A stretch of DNA of 5,198 nt, from positions 1 to 5,198 of the forward strand of contig WRFK01000129.1 of assembly GCA_009778835.1 (NCBI GenBank). Direction: 5' to 3'. This DNA is from Spirochaetaceae bacterium. Lineage in GTDB: Bacteria > Spirochaetota > Spirochaetia > CADAEX01. The notes under the pieces were generated by a model, which searched no databases, was not told the origin of the DNA, and saw nothing but the letters and a program-made list of their open reading frames with translations. Position numbers and translations under genes: made by a program. Position 1 is the stretch's first letter. Each line of letters opens with the position of its first letter. Shown here piece by piece: positions 1 through 5,198 of this stretch.

Positions 1-12
1 TATAGATTTTTA

Positions 13-38
13 TTGACATAGATAATACTCTATGTTAA
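13..38. repeat. Inverted repeat over the clpP promoter region
   Basis: TTGACATAG (13-21) and CTATGTTAA (30-38) are near-perfect inverted copies, 8 Watson-Crick pairs plus one G-T, around the 8-base centre ATAATACT. The left arm contains the TTGACA hexamer and the centre contains most of the alternative -10. This arrangement fits an operator for a dimeric repressor, or a leader hairpin if transcription starts upstream. It does not resemble the direct-repeat CtsR operator known for clpP in Firmicutes. The regulator is unknown. Confidence 0.4.
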
Positions 39-41
39 CAC
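13..41 (+). promoter_or_regulatory. Putative promoter of the clpP gene
   Basis: An exact TTGACA (-35 consensus) lies at 13-18. The expected -10 position (about 35-41, GTTAAC or TTAACA) is a poor match, so the promoter would be weak or activator-dependent. An alternative reading uses GATAAT at 21-26 as the -10, with its -35 mostly outside the window. Either would give a short leader ending in the ribosome-binding site GAGGAA (50-55) before the ATG at 60. Which hexamer pair is used cannot be decided from sequence alone. Confidence 0.35.
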
Positions 42-59
42 CTTACAAAGAGGAAAAAA

Positions 60-662
60 ATGAAAAACAGTATATTCAATGATGACGATGAATGTGAACA
101 GAATGAAAAAAAAGAAGATGCTATATCTGAAAAATTACTAAAAACACGAACAATCCTTATTTCCGGCGAAATAAATAAAAAATGCGCAGAAAAAGTTGTT
201 ACACAAATGTTGCTGCTGGAAGCAGATAATGACACCCCTATTAAAATACTTATAGACTCTCCGGGCGGAGATGTTGATGCAGGATATGCTATATTTGATA
301 TGGCGCGGTTTATTAAACCCGATATATACATGATAGGAATGGGCCTTGTTGCAAGCGCCGCAGCTCTTATACTTCTTGCTGCCCCAAAGGAAAGAAGACT
401 TGGTCTTCCCAATTCCCATTATCTTATACATCAGCCTCTTAGCGGAATAAGGGGTGTTGCAACAGAAATAGAAATTCATGCAAAAGAAATAGAAAAAACA
501 AGACAGAAAATAAACACCCTGATAGCCGAAGAAACAGGTAAAAGCATAAAACAGGTTGGAAAAGATACAGACAGAGATTTCTGGCTAAGCGCGGAAGAAG
601 CGCTTGATTATGGTCTTATTTCAAAAATAATTAAAACCAGAAGCGACCTCACTGCTCTTTGA
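60..662 (+). CDS. clpP: ClpP-family ATP-dependent protease proteolytic subunit (variant, ClpP2-like)
   Basis: The 200-residue product is a cytoplasmic serine peptidase of the ClpP family. Such subunits stack as heptameric rings and degrade proteins fed in by a Clp/Hsp100 ATPase. The catalytic triad is complete: Ser99 in GLVASAAA, His124 in LIHQPLSG and Asp173 in DTDRD. The spacings of 25 and 49 residues match E. coli ClpP. SPGG (67-70) forms the usual strand-turn next to the active site. Two departures from standard ClpP stand out. The serine motif reads ASAAA rather than ASMGA. The N-terminus, normally the axial pore loop, is replaced by a strongly acidic segment (residues 8-20, eight Asp/Glu). 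This pattern resembles the second ClpP paralogue (ClpP2) that I recall from spirochaetes, so a separate canonical clpP elsewhere is likely. No clpX or clpA is adjacent in the window. A good ribosome site (GAGGAA, 50-55) supports the ATG at 60. Confidence 0.93.
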   Translation: MKNSIFNDDDECEQNEKKEDAISEKLLKTRTILISGEINKKCAEKVVTQMLLLEADNDTPIKILIDSPGGDVDAGYAIFDMARFIKPDIYMIGMGLVASAAALILLAAPKERRLGLPNSHYLIHQPLSGIRGVATEIEIHAKEIEKTRQKINTLIAEETGKSIKQVGKDTDRDFWLSAEEALDYGLISKIIKTRSDLTAL

Positions 663-675
663 GAGTCCCATTAGT

Positions 676-720
676 GTCCCCGGCCAGTGTCGGGGGCGAA
701 TTCTGAATTTTCCTCTTTTT
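676..720 (+). terminator. Possible Rho-independent terminator after clpP
   Basis: Fourteen bases after the clpP stop, GTCCCCG (676-682) pairs with CGGGGGC (691-697) around an 8-base loop, giving a 7-pair GC-rich stem with one G-T pair. The T-rich stretch follows only from 708, ending in TTTTT at 716-720, rather than directly after the stem. The terminator is therefore atypical and perhaps weak. The stem is conspicuously GC-rich for this AT-rich sequence, which argues for a real structure. Confidence 0.45.
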
Positions 721-762
721 ATATAAAAAACTTTTTCCAATTCTGAAGCAAAAACGAAAAAC

Positions 763-806
763 ACCCTGTATCCTACCTTGAATATATGAAAGAAACAGGA
801 CAGGGT
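763..806 (+). promoter_or_regulatory. Possible hairpin covering the ribosome-binding site of the EEP gene
   Basis: ACCCTGT (763-769) is exactly complementary to ACAGGGT (800-806). After a 2-base bulge, CCT (772-774) can also pair with AGG (797-799). The right side is the purine-rich AGGACAGGG block (797-805), the only plausible ribosome-binding site for the ATG at 810. Folding would hide it, and the upstream ATG at 786 would lie in the loop. Ten pairs with a loop of about 22 bases is moderately stable. No known riboswitch or thermometer class is recognised. Confidence 0.3.
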
Positions 807-809
807 ATC

Positions 810-1874
810 ATGAAAAAAATTTTTAAAGCCTCAATTTTTATCTTTTTTATTTTTTTATTCACCTCATTTTCAAAGTGCTCCTTTTTTCCCGATAATGAAG
901 CGCCGAAAAAACTGGTGATTGTCTCTTATAATGTTTGCAATCTTTTTGATGATGTAAAAAATGGAACAGAGTATCCTGAATTTGATCCCTCATACGGCAT
1001 GTGGACATCTGCGCTTTACAGACAGCGGCTGAATAATATAGCAGAAATTATTTCAGAAACAGAACCGCAGAATGGTCCTGATATAATCTGCCTTCAGGAA
1101 ATCGAAAACAAAAAAGTTATTAAAGATCTTGCAACAGTATGGCTTAGTAAATTTTCCTATAAAGATTATATATCTGCGGATAATGAAAAGAGCGCCATAA
1201 CAACAGGAATAATAAGCAGGTATCCTGTAAAAAAAATGGCAAACCATTCATTATATTTAAACGATTTTAATAATCTTAGAATTATTACAGAAGCAGTTAT
1301 CGAAATAGATAATTGCGATTTTCATATATTTAACTGCCATTTAAAATCAAAGATTGGAGGTGATGAAGAAACAGAGCCTGCAAGGATACGGGCAGCGGAA
1401 GCAATAACAACAAGGTGCAGGGAAATATATTTTGAAAATCCCAATGCAAAAATAATTATAGCAGGCGATTTGAACACAAACATAGATGAATATACAAGGC
1501 ATAATAAAAAATATTTAACAACGCTAATGCCTTTAAAAGAAATGGGAATATTTCCATCTAAAGAAGTTTTGGTTGTAACAGGAAACAAAGAGGAAGTTGT
1601 TTTCTCCGGAGATTCCCTTGTGTTTTATTCTCCGTGGCTTGAGGGATATGAAACAGGGAGCTATCTATACAGAAACAATTGGGAGACTATCGACCACTTT
1701 CTTTTAGCAGCCCCATTTTTTAATAATAAAAAATTTGAATATTTTGGTTTTAAAGTATTAAACAATAAAGAATTTTCAAATGCAAACGGCGCTCCTATGT
1801 CGTGGAACAGCAGAACGCAAACCGGCTACTCAGACCACTTTCCAATAATTCTTTTTATTTCTAATAATGATTGA
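810..1874 (+). CDS. Exported endonuclease/exonuclease/phosphatase (EEP) family protein
   Basis: The 354-residue protein has the DNase I-like EEP fold, a metal-dependent phosphoesterase family that acts on DNA, phospholipid heads or other phosphate esters. Numbering from the ATG at 810, the core is complete: Asn41 in SYNVCNLF, Glu97 in LQEIEN, His177 in NCHLKSK, Asp220 and Asn222 in GDLNTN, Asp295 in TIDHF, and Asp342/His343 in GYSDHFP. The N-terminus (MKKIFKAS, then a Phe/Ile-rich stretch to about residue 17) is a signal sequence or membrane anchor, so it acts outside the cytoplasm. Cys23 (FSKC) could be lipidated, but Lys before the Cys is unusual for a lipobox. I prefer 810 to the in-frame ATG at 786 (362 residues) because 810 has a purine-rich site (AGGACAGGG, 797-805) and then opens directly with a signal peptide, while 786 has no ribosome site. 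The substrate cannot be told. An extracellular nuclease for scavenging or DNA degradation is the simplest guess. Confidence 0.88.
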   Translation: MKKIFKASIFIFFIFLFTSFSKCSFFPDNEAPKKLVIVSYNVCNLFDDVKNGTEYPEFDPSYGMWTSALYRQRLNNIAEIISETEPQNGPDIICLQEIENKKVIKDLATVWLSKFSYKDYISADNEKSAITTGIISRYPVKKMANHSLYLNDFNNLRIITEAVIEIDNCDFHIFNCHLKSKIGGDEETEPARIRAAEAITTRCREIYFENPNAKIIIAGDLNTNIDEYTRHNKKYLTTLMPLKEMGIFPSKEVLVVTGNKEEVVFSGDSLVFYSPWLEGYETGSYLYRNNWETIDHFLLAAPFFNNKKFEYFGFKVLNNKEFSNANGAPMSWNSRTQTGYSDHFPIILFISNND

Positions 1875-1878
1875 TTTG

Positions 1879-1907
1879 TTGACAATATGAACTGTATGGC
1901 ATATAAT
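1879..1907 (+). promoter_or_regulatory. Perfect consensus sigma-70 promoter for the XRE regulator
   Basis: TTGACA at 1879-1884 and TATAAT at 1902-1907 match the housekeeping-sigma consensus at all twelve bases, with the optimal 17-base spacer. Transcription should begin near 1914, giving a leader of about 20 bases to the ATG at 1935. Possible operator half-sites sit on it: TTGT/ACAA flanking TG at 1876-1885, and ATATG (1885-1889) facing CATAT (1900-1904) across the spacer. This would suit repression by the gene's own product, which is an inference. Confidence 0.85.
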
Positions 1908-1923
1908 AAAATTACAAAAATAT

Positions 1924-1930
1924 GGAAAAG
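1924..1930 (+). promoter_or_regulatory. Ribosome-binding site deciding the start of the XRE regulator
   Basis: GGAAAAG is a modest Shine-Dalgarno match lying 4-7 bases before the ATG at 1935. The in-frame ATGs at 1887 and 1896 have no such site and lie inside the promoter, upstream of the expected transcript start, so 1935 is the functional start. Confidence 0.55.
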
Positions 1931-1934
1931 TAAA

Positions 1935-2237
1935 ATGAGATTTAACCCTATCAGCGGACTTGATGCAAGAATGAACCCCGAGACTTTGGCAAAAGCGCGT
2001 AAACTTTATGAACAGGAAAGCTTAAACATCAAACTTAAAGCATTGCGAGGAAAATATGGCATTAAGCAGGAAGAAGTTGACAATTTTTCTCAAACTGCTG
2101 TATCAAAGCTGGAAAAACGAAAGGACATAAAAATTTCTACTCTTATTGATTATCTTGAAAGTTTGGGTTTTGGACTGGAAATAACTGCATTGCCAAAAAG
2201 AAACAATGCAAAAAAAGAAGTTTTATTGAGAACATAG
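1935..2237 (+). CDS. XRE-family helix-turn-helix regulator, antitoxin-like
   Basis: The 100-residue protein is a small DNA-binding regulator. The Cro/C1-type helix-turn-helix covers roughly residues 34-72: LKALRGKYGIKQEEV, then SQTAVSKLEKRKD (52-64) as recognition helix, then ISTLIDYLESLG. The ending GLEITALPK resembles the ISTL-x-x-Y-x-x-x-L-G-x-x-LEI tail of XRE antitoxins in type II toxin-antitoxin pairs. The turn between the two core helices (DNF) is about three residues shorter than the usual AELLGV-like loop. Residues 1-33 are not recognised. The frame extends upstream to ATGs at 1887 and 1896, but those fall within the consensus promoter, so 1935 is chosen. No toxin gene lies next to it: upstream is the EEP gene and downstream is a 59-base convergent gap. 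It may be an orphan antitoxin or a plain transcription regulator. Autoregulation is plausible given its strong promoter. Confidence 0.8.
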   Translation: MRFNPISGLDARMNPETLAKARKLYEQESLNIKLKALRGKYGIKQEEVDNFSQTAVSKLEKRKDIKISTLIDYLESLGFGLEITALPKRNNAKKEVLLRT

Positions 2238-2296
2238 TTTGTAATACCGCATCTCTCAAGGAAACATTGCCATTTGGCGACAGCATAAGGGGATAA

Positions 2297-2980
2297 TTAG
2301 CCCAGCAAAAAATTCCTAAACTCTTCCACAGAGTTAAAATATGCAATGGTATTTTCTTTCATATATTGTTTTATCTCCGGAATATTATGGCTCCATCCTG
2401 CGGCAACGATATCAACTCCTGCATTTTTTCCCATAATAACTCCGGGCTTAAGGTCATCAATTATTATAGAATCTTTTGGAGCTATTCCAAACAACTCAAG
2501 GCTGGTTATTACAGGCCATGGATTCGGCTTCCGTTTTGTTGCATCGGTTGTCCAGCCAAAAATCATATCCGGTAAAAAAGATTCTTCTCCAAAAAATCCG
2601 TTAGTCTTATAATCCCTTTCAATAAGATCTTTATCTGAATGAGAAACAACAACAATCTTTCCACCCCTGTTTCTGTATTGAATAAGTGTTTCTATAATTC
2701 CTGGAAAAAAATCAGAAGTAATTTCTTCGGCATATTTTCTCCATATCCCATATTCTATTTCAACTTCTTCATCTGTCATGCGCAAATCTTCTTTCATATA
2801 TTCCATGATTCCGGGATTAAAATTCTTTTTAAACCACTCATCAAGAGAAAGAGGCGGGAGTTGCGGCCTCATTATTTTCATAACTTCTATATGCGCTCTG
2901 TGGTGAATTATCGGAGTGCTGTTTACAGAGGTATCATCATGATCAAGAAAGAGACATTTATATTTAAGAGTTTTACTCAA
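2297..2980 (-). CDS. HAD-superfamily hydrolase (probable phosphatase)
   Basis: The 227-residue cytoplasmic protein has all four haloacid dehalogenase motifs. Motif I is DHDDT (Asp13 nucleophile, Asp15 acid/base), motif II is VVSHS (Ser113), motif III is Lys151 in KRKPNPWP, and motif IV is Asp175/Asp176 in IIIDDLKPG. The region between motifs I and II (about residues 20-95) is long enough for the alpha-helical cap of HAD subfamily I, as in phosphoglycolate phosphatase relatives. Asp replaces the common Gly in motif I (DxDGT). I recall a HAD group with this DHDDT signature, so it is probably a family trait rather than a defect. The start is TTG at 2980, chosen because the next in-frame Met would remove motif I. 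A purine block (AAGGGAAG, 2984-2991) precedes it. The start overlaps the end of the upstream gene by 8 bases, implying translational coupling. The substrate is unknown, and its place after hisA and the methyltransferase/reductase gives only weak hints. Confidence 0.87.
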   Translation of the reverse strand: MSKTLKYKCLFLDHDDTSVNSTPIIHHRAHIEVMKIMRPQLPPLSLDEWFKKNFNPGIMEYMKEDLRMTDEEVEIEYGIWRKYAEEITSDFFPGIIETLIQYRNRGGKIVVVSHSDKDLIERDYKTNGFFGEESFLPDMIFGWTTDATKRKPNPWPVITSLELFGIAPKDSIIIDDLKPGVIMGKNAGVDIVAAGWSHNIPEIKQYMKENTIAYFNSVEEFRNFLLG

Positions 2981-4814
2981 AATCTTCCCTTATAACATCT
3001 ATAGCGCTTTGAATAACCCCAAATGGCGGGCTTATTTGTATCCCTTTTACTGCTGGTTTTACTGCAGCAAGAATTTCCCGCGCAATTAAAATTCCTTCCC
3101 TTACGCCCTCTTCCTTTGTTTTGGTTTTTTCCATTCTTTTCATTATATAATCAGGAATAGTAACGCCCGGAACTTCGTTGTTAAGGAAGAGGGCATTGCG
3201 GTACGAAGCAAGCGGCCATATTCCGGCAATTACAGGAATTTTTGTCTCCTTTATCTTGTCTATAAAATTTAAAAGATGTTCATAATCAAAGACCGGCTGT
3301 GTAATAAAATAATCTGCGCCTGCTGCTGCTTTTAAAAAACAGCGTTCAATTTCCCGCTCAAGCCCTGTTGTTGCAGGATTTGCCCCTGCCCCTATTACAA
3401 AACTTGTCTGCCCGGGAAGTTCTTTTCCGCCAAAATCTATCCCTTTATTAAGTCTTTTCGCAAGAGTAATAAGCCCTATAGCATCAACATCAAAAACTCC
3501 GGTTACATCTGGATAGTTTCCAACCTTTGGAGGATCCCCTGTAATTATAAAAATATTTCTTAAGCCAACTGCCTGAAACCCAAGCAGCTCGGATTGTATC
3601 CCTATAAGATTTTTATCTCTGCAGCAGATATGCGGTATTGTTTCGATCCCTGCTTTTTTTTCTATTTCAAGAGCTGTTATTCCCACAGAAATTCTTGAAG
3701 ACGCGCGCGGGCCATCAGGCAGGTTAACATACTGAATTCCTTTTGATTTTAGCTCTGCGGAACGGGCAATAATTTTTGATAGATCTGTGCCCATTGGCGG
3801 GACAAGCTCCACTGTTGTTATCCAATTTCCATCTGCAATTGCTTTTCCCAAAGAAGAGCGTTCTTGCAATAGAAGTTCCTCTTTTTCCTGCACATCTTTT
3901 TCTGTTACAGCAGTAACTTTAACTTCCGAAACAGCACCCAGAGCAAGAATCATTCTTCCTGCTTCTTTTATATGTGCAGGGCTTGTTCCGCAGCACCCTC
4001 CTATGGCAGATGCTCCTGCTTCCAAAAATTTAAGCGCATAGTTACCGAAATATGAAGGAGATGCAAGATAGACATTTCTGTTATCGATTTCCCGCGGTAA
4101 TCCTGCATTGGGCATAACAGAAATAGGCTTTTTTACAAAAGGTTTTATTGCCATCAATATTTCAAGCATGTGGTCGGGCCCTACTGCACAGTTGACTCCA
4201 AGCACATCTATATTCGGTTCAGCTTCAAGCTGCTTTGCAATGGAAGGAGCCTCTCGTTTATACTCTTCAACATTAAGAGGTCCAAGAGTAAATTGTGCCT
4301 GAACAGGTATTTGGGGAGCGATCGACTTTGCAACTTTTACAGCAAGAAGAAGTTCTGTTACATCTCTGAAAGTTTCAAAAACAATAAGATCTATTTCCTC
4401 ACTAACAAGAGCAGAGATTTGAATTTTAAATGCTTCTTCTGCTTCTTTTATACTGATCGGACCAAGAGGAGCAAGCCGCTGGCCAATAGGGCCTACAGAA
4501 CCGGCAACATAGATATCATCTCCTGCTTCTTTTCTTGCGATCCTTACCGCAGCCCTGTTTATCTCTTCTGTTTTATTTTCAATCTGATAAGTTCTAAGTT
4601 TTATTGGATTTGCGCCAAAACTATTTGTTTCAATAACTTGCGCGCCTGCCTCAATATAGCGTCTGTGGATACTGCCTACAAGAGCAGAATTGGAAATAGA
4701 AACTTCTTCAAAGCAGCTATTAAGAGGAACTCCTTCTTCATAAAGCATTGTTCCCATTGCGCCATCAAAAAGAATTATCCCTTTTTTAATTCTTTCAAGA
4801 TACTTTACTCTCAC
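2973..4814 (-). CDS. Bifunctional homocysteine S-methyltransferase / 5,10-methylenetetrahydrofolate reductase
   Basis: The 613-residue fusion is almost the length of Bacillus YitJ. Residues 1 to about 290 form the homocysteine S-methyltransferase barrel: DGAMGT (17-22), ETNSFGAN (62-69), and the zinc ligands Cys209 (VNCAVGP) and Cys274/Cys275 (GGCCGT) that bind homocysteine thiolate. A Glu/Lys-rich linker (about 295-325) leads to a MetF-like flavin reductase (about 330-613). Its marks are VELVPP with catalytic-type Glu336, HICCRDKN (395-402), TGDPP (425-429), GAGANP (475-480), TQPVFD (505-510), PL-S (534-537) and VPGVTIP (548-554). The reductase makes 5-methyltetrahydrofolate, and the first domain moves a methyl group to homocysteine to give methionine. 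No cobalamin or folate-binding MetH domain is present. The start is GTG at 4814 with AAGGAA (4821-4826) six bases away. The gene follows hisA by 14 bases and overlaps the HAD gene, so it is co-transcribed. No SAM riboswitch can sit in so short a gap. Confidence 0.94.
   Translation of the reverse strand: MRVKYLERIKKGIILFDGAMGTMLYEEGVPLNSCFEEVSISNSALVGSIHRRYIEAGAQVIETNSFGANPIKLRTYQIENKTEEINRAAVRIARKEAGDDIYVAGSVGPIGQRLAPLGPISIKEAEEAFKIQISALVSEEIDLIVFETFRDVTELLLAVKVAKSIAPQIPVQAQFTLGPLNVEEYKREAPSIAKQLEAEPNIDVLGVNCAVGPDHMLEILMAIKPFVKKPISVMPNAGLPREIDNRNVYLASPSYFGNYALKFLEAGASAIGGCCGTSPAHIKEAGRMILALGAVSEVKVTAVTEKDVQEKEELLLQERSSLGKAIADGNWITTVELVPPMGTDLSKIIARSAELKSKGIQYVNLPDGPRASSRISVGITALEIEKKAGIETIPHICCRDKNLIGIQSELLGFQAVGLRNIFIITGDPPKVGNYPDVTGVFDVDAIGLITLAKRLNKGIDFGGKELPGQTSFVIGAGANPATTGLEREIERCFLKAAAGADYFITQPVFDYEHLLNFIDKIKETKIPVIAGIWPLASYRNALFLNNEVPGVTIPDYIMKRMEKTKTKEEGVREGILIAREILAAVKPAVKGIQISPPFGVIQSAIDVIREDFE
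2984..2991 (-). promoter_or_regulatory. Ribosome-binding site for the TTG-started HAD gene
   Basis: Read on the minus strand, AAGGGAAG lies inside the last codons of the methyltransferase/reductase gene, a few bases before the TTG at 2980. It supports this non-ATG start. Because it is buried in the upstream coding sequence, initiation would depend on ribosomes ending at the TAA at 2973-2975. Confidence 0.5.
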
Positions 4815-4828
4815 TATATGTTCCTTAA

Positions 4829-5198
4829 TTAAAAAATTATTCCCTCATCTTTCTGATATTTCTTTATAACAGATACAAGATCAAATTTTCCATCATAAAA
4901 CGCTTTTCCTGTAATAATACCTCTTATTTTATTGCCTGTGGAAGGATCTTCTATAATTTTCCTAAAATCATCTTCCCCGCTTATGCCGCCCGAAATAATA
5001 ACAGGAAGTCCCGACTCATTTGCTATTAATTTACTGTTTTCAATGTCAGGTCCGGATAGTGTTCCATCTTTTGAAATATTTGTATAAATAATACTGCAGA
5101 AACCAGCTTCTGCTGCTTTTTTGGCAAGATCAATATCTCTGATACCGGAACCCTGTTCCCAGCCTGATATACGGACTTCTCCATCAAGAGCATCAATA
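4829..5198 (-). CDS. hisA: HisA, ProFAR isomerase (C-terminal half, cut by window edge)
   Basis: The last 122 residues are present; the start lies beyond the right edge. HisA isomerises ProFAR to PRFAR, the fourth step of histidine synthesis, with a (beta/alpha)8 barrel. The visible part begins IDALDG, whose first Asp corresponds to the catalytic acid (Asp127 in Thermotoga HisA). SGWEQGSG (fragment residues 11-18) follows, then IYTNISKDGTLSGP (37-50) with the conserved Thr39 and KDGT, then ISGGIS (68-73) and GIITGKAFYDGKF (93-105), the two phosphate-binding loops. The Asn after Thr39 is usually Asp in this family. A short insertion before the last loop (EDPSTGNK) also has a counterpart in Thermotoga HisA, as I recall it. 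The family match and the TNISKDGTL signature favour HisA over the related HisF. It is the first visible gene of the minus-strand operon, so the promoter and other his genes probably lie to the right. The reading frame is intact. Confidence 0.93.
   Translation of the reverse strand, partial: IDALDGEVRISGWEQGSGIRDIDLAKKAAEAGFCSIIYTNISKDGTLSGPDIENSKLIANESGLPVIISGGISGEDDFRKIIEDPSTGNKIRGIITGKAFYDGKFDLVSVIKKYQKDEGIIF

Noticed and set aside
35..412. Minus-strand open frame opposite clpP
   Set aside because: It is antisense to a fully conserved ClpP sequence, is Ser/Phe/Ile-rich and shows no recognisable domain.
722..727. TATAAA as a -10 element for the EEP gene
   Set aside because: No acceptable -35 lies 16-18 bases upstream, and such AT-rich words are expected in this spacer.
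699..747. The 9-base word AATTCTGAA occurs twice, exactly 40 bases apart (699-707 and 739-747)
   Set aside because: It is in AT-rich intergenic sequence and not extended or repeated further. Helical phasing is intriguing but chance is a sufficient explanation.
786..809. Upstream in-frame ATG as the start of the EEP protein
   Set aside because: It has no ribosome-binding site and would place eight polar residues before a textbook signal-sequence start (MKKIFK).
2267..2280. Short hairpin TTGCCA/TGGCGA in the convergent gap as a bidirectional terminator
   Set aside because: The stem closes over only two to four bases and is followed by no real T-run on either strand, so terminator function is not supported.
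2950..2966. Asp in place of Gly in HAD motif I as evidence of an inactive enzyme
   Set aside because: Both catalytic Asp residues and motifs II-IV are intact, and I recall a HAD group with the same DHDDT signature, so this is probably normal variation.
4170..4832. Long plus-strand open frame opposite the methyltransferase/reductase gene
   Set aside because: It is a shadow frame: its protein is of unnatural composition (Cys/Phe/Asn-rich, no domain), while the minus strand encodes a complete conserved enzyme.

Overview
This is an AT-rich stretch of bacterial chromosome with tightly packed housekeeping and accessory-metabolic genes. No tRNA, rRNA, CRISPR array, insertion sequence or phage gene is visible. 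Taxonomy cannot be fixed from the sequence. The ClpP belongs to the variant (ClpP2-like) type carrying GMGLVASAAA around the catalytic serine. As far as I recall, that type, and the DHDDT-type HAD phosphatase, occur in spirochaetes and some other anaerobes. This recollection is the only basis for a tentative guess of a spirochaete or an uncultured, low-GC, anaerobic relative. Shine-Dalgarno sites are of the ordinary AGGAG-like kind, and the genetic code is standard.

Left half, plus strand: (1) a complete ClpP-family serine protease gene (60-662), preceded by an exact TTGACA hexamer embedded in an inverted repeat and followed by a GC-rich hairpin; (2) a secreted or membrane-anchored endonuclease/exonuclease/phosphatase (EEP) fold protein (810-1874), whose ribosome-binding site can fold into a hairpin; (3) a small solitary XRE-type helix-turn-helix regulator resembling type II antitoxins (1935-2237). 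The regulator is driven by a perfect consensus promoter, TTGACA-17-TATAAT, which moves its start codon to 1935.

Right half, minus strand, read from the right edge leftwards: the C-terminal half of hisA (histidine biosynthesis, 4829-5198, cut by the window edge), then a fused homocysteine S-methyltransferase/methylenetetrahydrofolate reductase (2973-4814), then a HAD phosphatase (2297-2980). They form one apparent operon: a 14-bp gap, then an 8-bp overlap, with GTG and TTG as start codons of the last two genes. The two blocks converge with 59 bp between them.

The hisA-methyltransferase-phosphatase operon links histidine synthesis with one-carbon/methionine metabolism. The phosphatase substrate is unknown. 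I found no new multigene system. The points most worth checking are the perfect promoter on a lone antitoxin-like gene, the dyad at the clpP promoter, the possible hairpin over the EEP start site, and the translational coupling of the phosphatase.
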